A stretch of 10,500 bases of DNA from Podila epigama (GCA_015679605.1 JAAAVE010000893.1:1-10500), one strand, 5' to 3'. Numbered from the stretch's first letter, positions 1 to 8,372 are shown. Program-made: numbers and translations. Notes: a model not told the origin generated them from the sequence alone.

Positions 1-509
1 TTGAGCGAGTAGAGTGGGCTGAGTGACGGTGTTCGTTAAGAGTGAATGCGTAAGTGAATGAGTGAATGAATGGAAGAATGAATGGGAAAAGCTTTGTTCT
101 TTCTTTCACTCTCCTTCTTCTCCTCCGAGGAATGAAGAGATGTCAAGGTGAACGAAGATGAGGGATGGCGGGAAAACAATGAAGAAAAAGAAGGAAAAGA
201 AGCGAAGGCGTGAAAAATAAAAATACAAAAAGCCAAATTGTCAATCAATATGAAATGAAAAATTATTTCTTCGAGACAACAAAAAAAAAAAAATAAAAAA
301 ATAAAACGGCTGCCACTGACGATGACACCCTTGGAGATGAACATTTTGCATTTTGTCCTTCTCTTCCTTACTTCAAGCACGTTCATCTTGAATGGTAATG
401 CATCAACAGCACTGGTGTTAGCCAGTATCACACTGTACCCGACTTGACGTTCGTCTCTTTTTCATGCCTGATCCAGTCTGCAGCAGCTGCCATTGCCATG
501 CGCGCATTC

Positions 510-610
510 AAACAAACAAACAAACAAACATACTTCACACACCTTTTCTCACACACGCATAATACTCACATACCCCCGTCTCAACACACTCACTCATACT
601 CTCACTCGTC
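510..610. repeat. (AAAC)n microsatellite followed by CA-rich tract
   Basis: Positions 510-530 are a clean AAAC tetranucleotide repeat. They run into a degenerate CACACA/CTCACA stretch to about 610. The tract is strand-biased (purine plus C) and non-coding in all frames. Confidence 0.85.
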
Positions 611-1031
611 CTAAAACAAAGAAGAGACACCAGTATCAATGAAGTGCACCAAGACTCTCTCCTCACGTACAGTACTGTACATGAAGAATCATGTATGTAA
701 AAAAGACCTGGAAGTAAGTAAAGTCGAGATCAACAAGGACTCAAAAAACTTTCAATAGGAGAAACAAAGATACTCAAGGGACAATTGAATGAATAGTTTT
801 GGTTTCGGCTCTCAGCTATCTCACTTTTTTATTTTTTTTTTTTTTGGGCATAGAACAAAGCCAAAGGAACGTGGGGGCGGACAAAATAACATCACCCAAC
901 AACGACAAACTGTCTGTACAAATGGCAACGCAATTGCACACAAAGATACACAGAAGAACCATCCGGGACAAGACACAAGACACAGTTTGACAAGACAGCA
1001 TGAAAGCAAGGCACAACAAGAAAGAGGACAG

Positions 1032-1032
1032 C

Positions 1033-1067
<35 letters not shown>

Positions 1068-1090
1068 AATAAAATAAAATAAAATAAATA
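1032..1090. repeat. (CAA)12 followed by (AAAAT)n microsatellite
   Basis: Twelve uninterrupted CAA triplets occupy 1032-1067 and pass directly into AAAAT pentamers to about 1090. In frame the CAA run would read as polyglutamine, but the surrounding reading frame is low complexity with no recognisable domain. I treat it as a microsatellite rather than a polyQ gene. Confidence 0.85.
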
Positions 1091-1185
1091 AAGATCCTAT
1101 CCATTCAAGGTTTGTGCGGGGTCAATTTTAGTCCAGCATGAATGACGCGTTTTCCAACCCTTAGTGCGGAACTGTGTTTGAGTAA

Positions 1186-1210
1186 GTGTGTGTGTGTGTG
1201 TGTGTGTGTG
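1186..1210. repeat. (GT)n dinucleotide microsatellite
   Basis: An uninterrupted alternation of G and T runs for 25 bases. It is alternating purine-pyrimidine sequence, likely length-polymorphic. No gene is associated with it. Confidence 0.9.
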
Positions 1211-1557
1211 CATGTACCCGACCAAGATATACACCAATCTACTGAATCTGAAGTTAGCGTCAAAAGTCATCACAAGTCTCACCATCTAGGCAGTAAAGAA
1301 CTACCAAGTAGGTTGAGGTGCAAATGTCTTTCGATGTGTTTTATCGAGATATTATAGCTGTTGTCGACATGGGGTCTGTAAAAATCGAGTTCAATTGAAT
1401 ATCATGTTGAATGGAGAATAGTTTTTGCTTGTATTCAAGATGCATTTCAGGAAAAAGAGTATCAGAATGAGAGAAAAGGAGAGAAAACAGGATATGGACA
1501 GAAATGAACAAATACCGAGGGTATCACGATACAATAATGATGAAGATGAAGAAGAAG

Positions 1558-1818
1558 GAGAACCTCATCATGGCAAATCGCTCCTGTGATTGATGCGGGA
1601 TGCAACTGAGCCCTTCTTGGCAACAATACGCGGCGCGAAACACCGGTGCCTTCGCCTGCTCTGAACACTGACAAGGCAGTTGAAAGGAGTGGTGTCAATC
1701 CGACACCCCCTAGCGTTGACTTGCCACATGGTAGAAATTAGGACTAGTATCGCCATAACTACAACAAAGTCTACGACCAACCCAGGGTGGTCTTCACGAG
1801 GTACTTCTGCAAGAACAA
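1558..1818 (-). other. Coding-like island: possible minus-strand exon or repeat fragment
   Basis: This stretch is clearly less AT-rich and less repetitive than its surroundings. On the minus strand a pyrimidine-rich segment ending in TTCTTGCAG (about 1818-1810) resembles a 3' splice site. It is followed by an open frame of about 78 codons that closes with a TGA near 1568. That frame begins VPREDHPG and contains a hydrophobic stretch from the methionine at 1750 (MAILVLISTM) followed by a Cys/Arg-rich tail. A second minus-strand frame is also open across part of the same bases (1698-1462). No upstream exon with a good start codon is evident. It may be a terminal exon, a decayed gene, or a piece of a dispersed element; I do not recognise a family. 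Confidence 0.25.
1691..1707. repeat. Short perfect inverted repeat (6-bp stem, 5-base loop)
   Basis: GGTGTC-AATCC-GACACC is a perfect 6-bp stem with a 5-base loop, inside the 1558-1818 island. It could be chance. It lacks a following T-run, so it is not a terminator. Confidence 0.5.
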
Positions 1819-1830
1819 GATGAATGAATG

Positions 1831-1870
1831 GACAGATAGACAGACGACAGACAGACAGACAGACAGACAG
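1831..1870. repeat. (GACA)n microsatellite
   Basis: GACA tetramers with a few interruptions, bordered on the right by GATTGATA repeats. On the minus strand it forms a CTGT-rich pyrimidine tract upstream of the putative splice acceptor at about 1810. Confidence 0.85.
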
Positions 1871-2013
1871 ATTGATAGATTGATGGAGGACAATGGTTTG
1901 AAAAATAAATAGTTTTGAGCGTCAGGCGTAATTTATTTTTCTAAGCCACATGGCATCCTCTGTCAAAGATTCCCTTCCCATTGGGATACATCATCGAACG
2001 TCCTATTCACGAC

Positions 2014-2125
2014 TTTTTTTTTTTTTTTTATATACTTTTGTTTTTATTAGACACTTTGCATTTTCATTCGTACCTGCACAACCATCACAACCATCCCTTT
2101 TGACGCCAAAAAAAAAAAAAAAAAA
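2014..2125 (+). promoter_or_regulatory. Likely NOT4 core promoter and leader with poly(dA:dT) tracts
   Basis: A run of 16 T (2014-2029) leads directly into a TATATAC sequence (2029-2035). After about 70 bases of C/A-rich leader-like sequence comes a run of 18 A (2108-2125), ending 17 bases before the NOT4 start codon. Poly(dA:dT) tracts commonly mark nucleosome-poor fungal promoters. The transcription start itself cannot be fixed from sequence; I infer it lies between the TATA-like element and the A-run. Confidence 0.4.
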
Positions 2126-2142
2126 TCATTAAATCGACCAAA

Positions 2143-5100
2143 ATGTATTCTGACGAAGACGACTTTGATTGCCCTTTGTGCATGGAGGAGCTTGACATCT
2201 CTGACAGGAACTTTCGTCCATGTCCGTGTGGATACCAGGTGAGCACCAGCAGCCATAAAAAAAAGCCTACTTCATCAAATCCGACTATCCCTTGCTCGCT
2301 GTTCATCATAGCCTAATAACCATTCCAATCATCCTTTGTAATAGATCTGTCGATTCTGTTGGCATCATATCAAGGAAGATCTCAATGGTCGATGCCCAGC
2401 GTGCAGACGAATCTACTCAGAAGAGACAGTCGAATTTACCCCAATTTCCGCAGATGAGTAGGTCCTTTTTTTTTGTGTATATATTTTTTTAACTTTTGCT
2501 CCAGCAGGTCCAAAAGGAGGGCGTGTATTTTTTTTTAGCCATTATCAATACTCTGTTCAATGCCATTGGACATGTTGATCTCGATGAAGCTAATCTAATC
2601 ATGATTCTGGATGACTTAGGCTGGCAATGATCAAAAATGAGAAAAAGGCCAAGGAAAAGGAAAAAAAGGAGATTGAGGCGATGAACAGGAAACATCTTGC
2701 CAATATGAGGGTTGTTCAAAAGAGCCTTGTCTATGTCATTGGACTACCAGCAAAACTCGCAAACGATGAACACACGCTGCGGCAACACGAGTACTTTGGT
2801 CAATATGGCAAGATCGCAAAGGTCGTCATCAACAGGAGAAACGCCCCCATGCCCTCTTCTGGTTCAACACAGTCGCAACCAAGTGTAGGCGTGTATATCA
2901 CCTACGCGCGGAAAGAGGACGCCGCCAAGGCCATTGCGGCAATTGACGGTAGTATATGGGATGGCAAGATTCTAAGGTAACTAATTTCTCGTTGCTGGCG
3001 CAATGGCTCTCATCAGTATCGCGAGAACTCCTTGTTGAGCATGCATGGCTCTAATATCTTTTATGCGTTTTTTAATCTAGGGCGTCCTATGGCACTACAA
3101 AGTATTGCACGTATTATCTCCGAGGGATGAATTGTCAAAATCCGGGTTGTATGTATTTACACGAACCAGGAGAGGACGCCGACAGCTACACCAAGGAAGA
3201 CCTTGCAGTTGGGTAAGTGGCATAATCTTGCAAATTTTGTTTCAAAGGAGTGTTCATGTCCTCGGATCCTTTTCTTTTTTTGCGATTGCTCGAGAACTCA
3301 CTCCTTCTATCGTGTCTTGAATGTCCTTCTTCAGAAAACATCATCTGCAGGAACATTTGGCGCCCTATGACCCCTATTCTCAAAAACCAACAGCTCTAGG
3401 ACGTCCTCCAATGAACTCTCAGTCCTCGAGCACTTCTGTCACTGTGCGACCGAAACTTGCAACGGTAGCGTCGTATCACTCTGCGAGCGGGTCTCTAGCA
3501 GATTGGCCGGCCCCCGGGGAGCGGTCTGGCGGAGACGATAGGGATAAGGACGAAGAGGCCTCGGCCCTACCGGCAACCGCATCCTGGGCAAAGATTGGAA
3601 GTAACCCTTCCACTCCCACACTTGCGAGCTCTACTTTATTACGGAGAACCGAGCCTCCACCACTGCGCTCAAAGGGTTCTACCACCTCTATCATCACTGG
3701 CGTTGTAGTCAACAAAAAAACAGAACCTCCCGCTACAGATTGTAAGCTTTTTTCCCCCCCCTTCATTTGTTATAATTTTTTCATTCTCTCTTGCTCGTTT
3801 ATCTGTTGCTTGAGTGCTACAACGAAATATGGATTCTTGCGTCTAACAACAATATTCAAAACAAAACTCACCCTTAGATGCACCGACCCCAGCAGAAGCG
3901 CTCGCTATCGAAGCTGCAGCGAAGCAGCAAATGCTTCAGGAACAAAAGCTTCAACTTGAGCAACAAAGGAAACAACAGCAGCTGTTGCAGAAGCAGCTTC
4001 TTGAGGAAAATGAAAGACAAGAGGCCCATCAAAAGGGTCGCAAACAAAGACAGCCGGAGCAGGAAGACCGAGAACAAACTGAGGATCAGTCGAACAAGCC
4101 CGAGACTGACCTCAAGTCGCAGAAGCAGAAGGAGAAGGAAATGGAGAAAGAGAAGGAGAAGGAGAAGGAGAAGGAATGTCAAAAGAAAGAAAAGCAAGGA
4201 CAAGATGCTACAGTATCGGCAGATCATACCCAGAAGCAGCAGGAGCAGGAAGAAAACGAGGCACGTTTAGCTCAGAGCCAAGCAGAAAGCCTGTTTGCAA
4301 CAGGACCAGCCTTGTCACTAGGCTCATTTTCCTTCAACCCGGATGCTTCTCTGTCGACGCTCCCTTACTCCTACGGCGGCGTCAACGGAACTTCTCTCGG
4401 TGTTGATACCCCCGGCTCATTTGGTCTGGACAGCTTCTCCTCTTATTCAAACCTCCCTGTCACTCCTGGACATTACACTGGCTCATTTAACCCGTTTTCT
4501 TTGGATGATGAGCCTCTGCTGAGACGGCCAATGGTTCCCTCCATGCGCTCTTACCTCGGAGACGCAGATTATGACCCCAGTCTCCAGCGAGATCGCCCCG
4601 TTGGACCGCCCATCCCTGGAAAACCCAGGCAGACGTCTCGGTTTGGCTTTGCGATGGATAACGATTACGGTGATTCATTTGGTAGCGACGGGTACTCTGA
4701 TCCTTCATCCAGCCTCCAAACGATGCAGGACGGCTTCCGTGCTCTCTTCCCCAATATCAATGTCAGTTTTGGTGGCGCAAATGGTGCGTTGACTCTTGAA
4801 CAAGAGCAACAACAACAGCTTCAACAGCTTCAACAATTGCAACAGCTACAAAAACCAACTATGCAACGGTACCAATCCTCGCCTCTGATGCATCGACAGG
4901 AGGCCCTCCCGTCATCCAACTTGTGGGAGAGGAGCATGGGTCAGTTGAATATGGAGCCTCTGTTGACAGCTCCAAGTGCCCGCATGGCTGAATACCACCA
5001 GCAATTATTGGCGCAGCAGCAAACTCAGCGTCCAGCCCCACCAGGTATTACGCGCAATGCACTCAGCCCTTCGTTGGTAAAATCCCCTCCACCCGGGCTT

Positions 5101-7249
5101 GAGACGATGGCTCGTCCAGAATTTGGTGGCGCTTGGCCTGGATCCCACTCTCATCATCAACAGCAACAATATGCAGAACAGCAACAAGTATCGCGCATGA
5201 ATGATTGGAACAGTGAAGGTACTAGTCAGATTCTGAATGGATAGTTTCAAGCTCTTGAAGGTTTTTTTTTTATTCGTTTTTGCAGCTACACACCTAACCT
5301 TCCCCACCTGCAACAGGGTGTTCATGGAGTGTTTGCTATTTCACCAACTGTCTGTGTTATGTTGTCTGTTGAACAGAATTTTAACAAAAGATTTTTATAT
5401 TTGTACTCGGTCTTTTCGCCACACTTGACTTTCTAGGTGTACATAGTGGGCTTCCTTTCCAGGACCCTGCAATCATGTCGGCTAGAGGACCCGCCTCTGG
5501 AGCCGCAAAGGCATCTCTTATGGAGGCGCTTCGAAATCCATCGAGCAATGTTATGGCTGACTACAGGATGATGGGACATCAGAACGACCATTCAGGCTCA
5601 ACTGGTATGGGACCTTTGAATCACGACACAATGTCAGGTGCGTATTTTTTGTTTTAGTAGACCGCAGGTCACTTCAGGACGATCAAACATCTTTTTTTTT
5701 GCTCGATTTCCATGCGAGGCATGAAGTTGAACTCTCTTTATTCTTTGAACCAACACTTTTTTTTCGATCAAAATGTCTTTTTGGTGGCGCATAATGGAAA
5801 CAAGGGCAGGATGATGACTCGAGGATAGTAGACTCTTTATAAGACTTGCGTCAAAGGGTTGTCAGGAGTAATTGTAAGGGATATGGGGAAATGTGATACT
5901 TGAGAGAATACTGGCGAAGGATGAGAGAGAGAAAGGAACTGGAGGATGAGAAAACTAGATAGCTTTCTTTCTCTCATTTTTTTTATGGCATTGGTGTTGC
6001 TGTTTTGAAACGTCACCTGAAATGATGCTGGTGTCTAGAATGTTCAACACTGTGTGTCATACTCATATGGTATATCTTTCTCGTTTTTGCTTGCACCTTG
6101 CACAAACTAGACATCAGCAACGACAAGGACAACAAGGACAACAAGGACAGTGGGGTCAACTCTCTGGATGGATATAATATGAAATTGCAACGTCAAGGCA
6201 CTCCTGAATCACCCTCACTACAGCAGTTCCCCTTGGGTTCCAAACGAAAGGAAATCAAGTCGGTCAAGGGTGTTTTGAACTCTGGCATGAATGCTCCTCT
6301 CAACGGCTCAAAGTCCCGTCAATCGTCACGACCTGGGTCACCCTCAATTGAGTCACGGATGCAACTTCAGCAGCAACAACAGCAACAGCAACAGCAACAT
6401 CAACAGCGGTCCTCTACATTCGGGCCAGGAGAGGCTCTCCTTATGAATGGCCCAATGTCAGCTGCGGCCCGAGCAGCCAAGGTGAAATCAGAATTGCTCA
6501 TGGGACTCAACGCGGGTAACGTTCGTCCTGGGTCAAGTGGAGCAATGAAGGAAACCGGTACAGGGTCTGATGGATCTGGATCGCCTACTCAGATGCACCA
6601 GACCAGGATGAACCTGATGGGCCAGGGTATGTATGGTGGTCAAAGTCCTTATGAAAATCTTCGGCTGAACGGATACAGCCCATCGGCATCCATCGCTGGC
6701 CCGCCCCCAGGATTGTCCATGCCCTCCAATGGGTCAATGCATGGTGGCAGCAACAATGGCAGTAGTAACAGCAGCCCGATGTTGATGTCAGCCCTGCTGA
6801 ACCGAGGCGAACATGGATCAGATATCAATGGCTTGCCGTATGTCAACAGTGCTGGTAAAGCGTTGGATGTGACCATGATGATGAACAACCTAGATTTGTT
6901 AGGTTCTGGCAACAACTGGAACTCTGTGGCCAACGGCGGTGCTAACCAACAGCGGCCACAGCAACAGCAACAACAATCACAGCAAGCTCAACATCAACAT
7001 CAACAACAACAGCAGCATGAACAGCAACGTGATTTAATGTCAAATGGCCAAAGTGGTCGCTCCATGATGGATGAATTCAGCAGGGGTAACAATACAGGCA
7101 ATTCGACTCCTACACAAGCATCTGCGACCACATCATGCAGCGTCGAGGATTTGGAGCTTCAAGTCATCAATGCCAAGATGGAAACACAGATGCTTGAGAA
7201 CCAGCTTAACGCAGTTATCAAGCGTAACCGTCGTAAACTGTATGCCTAA
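2143..7249 (+). CDS. NOT4: CCR4-NOT complex E3 ubiquitin ligase subunit Not4 (8 exons)
   Basis: Not4 is the RING E3 ligase of the CCR4-NOT complex, acting in ribosome-associated quality control, mRNA decay and transcription. I join 2143-2238, 2345-2457, 2620-2976, 3081-3212, 3335-3741, 3878-5218, 5437-5637 and 6111-7249; all junctions are GT-AG and keep frame, giving 1261 residues. A C4C4 RING uses Cys 10, 13, 27, 29, 34, 37, 49 and 52, and intron 1 splits it. A basic helix (about 73-97) precedes an RRM (about 106-193; VYVIGL and GVYITY as RNP-like strands). A CCCH finger follows (Cys198, Cys207, Cys212, His216), spaced as in Not4 proteins. The rest is Q/K/E/S-rich and largely disordered, with a Lys/Glu tract (453-468), three Gln-rich runs, short motifs and a C-terminal helix (about 1227-1261). 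The start is the ATG just before the RING. The protein is much longer than yeast Not4 (under 600 residues), mainly through the tail. Exons 1-4 are very secure; exons 6-8 rest on frame continuity. Confidence 0.93.
4129..4176 (+). repeat. Lys/Glu (AAG-GAG) codon repeat within NOT4 exon 6
   Basis: Near-perfect alternation of AAG and GAG codons encodes a charged KEKE tract (residues about 453-468). It lies inside a longer Q/K/E-rich region (about 387-500) with strong helix or coiled-coil propensity. Its complement gives a poly-leucine frame that is only a shadow. Confidence 0.85.
4801..4851 (+). repeat. Gln/Leu-rich repeat in NOT4 exon 6
   Basis: CAA/CAG runs interrupted every third residue by Leu codons give a QQL-type periodic tract at residues about 677-693. 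It immediately follows the GFRALFPNINVSFGG motif. Mixed CAA and CAG codons suggest it is not a recent pure-triplet expansion. Confidence 0.8.
5638..6110 (+). other. Long intron 7 of NOT4 (473 bases)
   Basis: The donor is GTGCGT after ATGTCAG and the acceptor is CAAACTAG before GAC-ATC. At 473 bases it is two to four times longer than the other NOT4 introns (104-218). It contains several poly-T runs and a purine-rich stretch (about 5865-5955). I find no further in-frame exon with splice sites and no recognisable snoRNA or other RNA gene in it. Confidence 0.75.
6362..6409 (+). repeat. Polyglutamine tract in NOT4 exon 8
   Basis: Alternating CAG and CAA codons encode an almost pure Gln run (residues about 967-982) interrupted by one Leu and one His. 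It lies in frame between Ser/Arg-rich segments. Confidence 0.85.
6947..7027 (+). repeat. Gln/His-rich tract in NOT4 exon 8
   Basis: Mixed CAA/CAG with CAT codons encodes a Gln/His-rich segment (residues about 1162-1188), ahead of the C-terminal helix. CAT interruptions and codon mixing are typical of stabilised polyQ. Confidence 0.85.
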
Positions 7250-7269
7250 AGTTTTAGGCATGTTTGTGG

Positions 7270-7275
7270 AATAAA
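7270..7275 (+). terminator. AATAAA poly(A) signal of NOT4
   Basis: A canonical AATAAA lies 20 bases after the NOT4 stop codon and is followed by a T-rich stretch. This implies a very short 3' UTR and fits the convergent neighbour. Confidence 0.65.
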
Positions 7276-7376
7276 ATTTTTTTTTTCGTAAAGAAATGCA
7301 GGCAAGAGACATGCTTGTTTTACAATGGTAATTCTTGTCTCGCATTACTGTTTTTCGTACTTTTTTTTTTCCATGA

Positions 7377-7382
7377 TTTATT
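7377..7382 (-). terminator. AATAAA poly(A) signal of the secreted-protein gene
   Basis: Read on the minus strand this is AATAAA, 61 bases past the stop codon of the convergent gene. With the NOT4 signal at 7270 it leaves about 100 bases between the two poly(A) signals, so transcript ends may nearly meet or overlap. Confidence 0.55.
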
Positions 7383-7443
7383 TTATGTATTTACAATATG
7401 GGGTACATGTAGAGGATGGATATTATTGACTTGGATGCTGCTG

Positions 7444-8267
7444 TTAGTACGCAAGGCGGCCCTTGCTGCAGTTGGGTGTACGGTTACCATAGATGTTGTA
7501 ATGCTCCCGTTGTTCCCACTTCAACATGAGCGTTTGGAATCTGTTCAAAAAAGAACTTTTTTGTTAGTCGCTGGAAAAAGTAGAGTTGGTGCAGACGAAT
7601 TGAATAATAACCAAGATATGATAAAATACTTACGGCTGGACCCATGATTCACATTGTCCGGGACACGCGTTTTGGATATCTGTGACCAATGCCTGTTGAA
7701 CAGCTGCATTGCCACGCTCATCCCTGAGAGCGGTCTCGAGTGTCCCCACAACGGCCTCATGCACGCTCTGGAAGATACTCTGGTCATGGTCCCAGGCAGC
7801 AAAGCAGGCAATGCTCTTGGCAGAACCACAAACTTCATCGGGTGAACGGCGTGGAGGCTTGTCATGACAGTTCTTGTGGAAACGGGAAAAGATCGCGTTG
7901 GCAATCACGCCATCATCACCACGAAGCTGGCTCAATGCTTGCCTCAATGCTGGTTCGACGCGGTTACGGTCTTGAGCAGGGAGGCTGGCAAGACCTTGAC
8001 GGACCATGGGCAAATACCTTTGGTAGAGGAACTTTGTTGGGTAAATCTTGCATTCTCCCTCTAATATATAACAGATAGATTTTTTTTTTTTTTTTTTTTT
8101 GTTACAATGATTATGTTACAATGTCTTCATTTTTTTTTCCTTGTCATGCTTCCGTCTGTTATCTTGTATCGTCTGTTTCCTCCTTGCTTACCACATGCTT
8201 GGACGGAAGGTGCAAAGATGGATGCGACGGCAAGAGCCGAGACTGCGATAAATGAAAGGCGAACCAT
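7444..8267 (-). CDS. Small secreted cysteine-containing protein, unknown family (3 exons)
   Basis: I assemble exons 8267-8192, 8060-7634 and 7540-7444 (minus strand). Introns are 131 and 93 bases, with donors GTAAGC and GTAAGT and acceptors TATTAG and GAACAG. The frame is maintained and ends at TAA, giving 199 residues. Residues 1-24 are a textbook signal peptide (MVRL then a hydrophobic core, ending SVQA), with cleavage predicted just before Cys25. The mature protein has eight cysteines (25, 29, 90, 103, 111, 158, 162, 192), opens with CEGEC, and has one N-glycosylation sequon (NRT at 187-189). It looks mostly helical, with no transmembrane segment after the signal. The even cysteine count suggests four disulfides. 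If intron 2 were retained, translation would stop at TAA right after CESWVQP. I recognise no catalytic motif or named family; a secreted or wall-associated role is inference. Confidence 0.82.
8080..8100. repeat. T21 homopolymer in intron 1 of the secreted-protein gene
   Basis: Twenty-one consecutive T on the plus strand (A on the coding strand) lie 19 bases from the acceptor of intron 1. Such a run is prone to length change and to sequencing error, but being intronic it should not disturb the frame. Confidence 0.9.
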
Positions 8268-8372
8268 TGTTGTATATTTCTGTCTTGTTGATTAAAGTTA
8301 TTCGTATGTCGCGTTGTGAAGGTGATAAAAAATTAAATATTAAAAAAAACTAGCAGCCTACGATGCCAATGC

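Larger units (their letters stand above)
1..2142. other. Gene-poor, microsatellite-rich intergenic region upstream of NOT4
   Basis: I find no confident gene in this 2.1 kb. It is AT-rich and consists largely of simple-sequence tracts: GAATG-like repeats at about 40-85, AAAC and CA-rich sequence at 510-610, CAA then AAAAT repeats at 1032-1090, GT at 1186-1210, GACA at 1831-1870, and poly-T and poly-A tracts near the right end. The open frames here translate into homopolymeric Q, F, L or V runs and have no plausible splice context. The exception is an island at about 1555-1820 with less AT-rich, coding-like sequence, listed separately. The last 200-300 bases presumably hold the NOT4 promoter. 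Confidence 0.6.

Noticed and set aside
36-431. 131-codon minus-strand open frame
   Set aside because: It lacks an ATG at its left-most start, is mainly F/S/I/H low complexity read from GAATG- and A-rich repeats, and no splice context or domain supports it.
789-1082. Plus-strand frame ending in polyglutamine
   Set aside because: The Gln run is the (CAA)12 microsatellite, and the rest is a poly-T-derived Phe run and low complexity sequence. No promoter, domain or splice sites.
1950-2132. 60-codon open frame just before NOT4, possible uORF
   Set aside because: It spans the T16, TATA-like and A18 tracts and encodes Phe and Lys runs. It would be a uORF only if transcription began before 1950, which the TATA-like element at about 2030 argues against.
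3878-4270. Arg/Lys-rich plus-strand frame and the poly-Leu minus-strand frame opposite it
   Set aside because: Both are shadows of NOT4 exon 6, produced by its AAG/GAG codon repeat.
5811-6020. Possible C/D box snoRNA in NOT4 intron 7 (ATGATGA and a later CTGA)
   Set aside because: The boxes are about 200 bases apart with no terminal stem or C'/D' pair, well outside a normal box C/D RNA.
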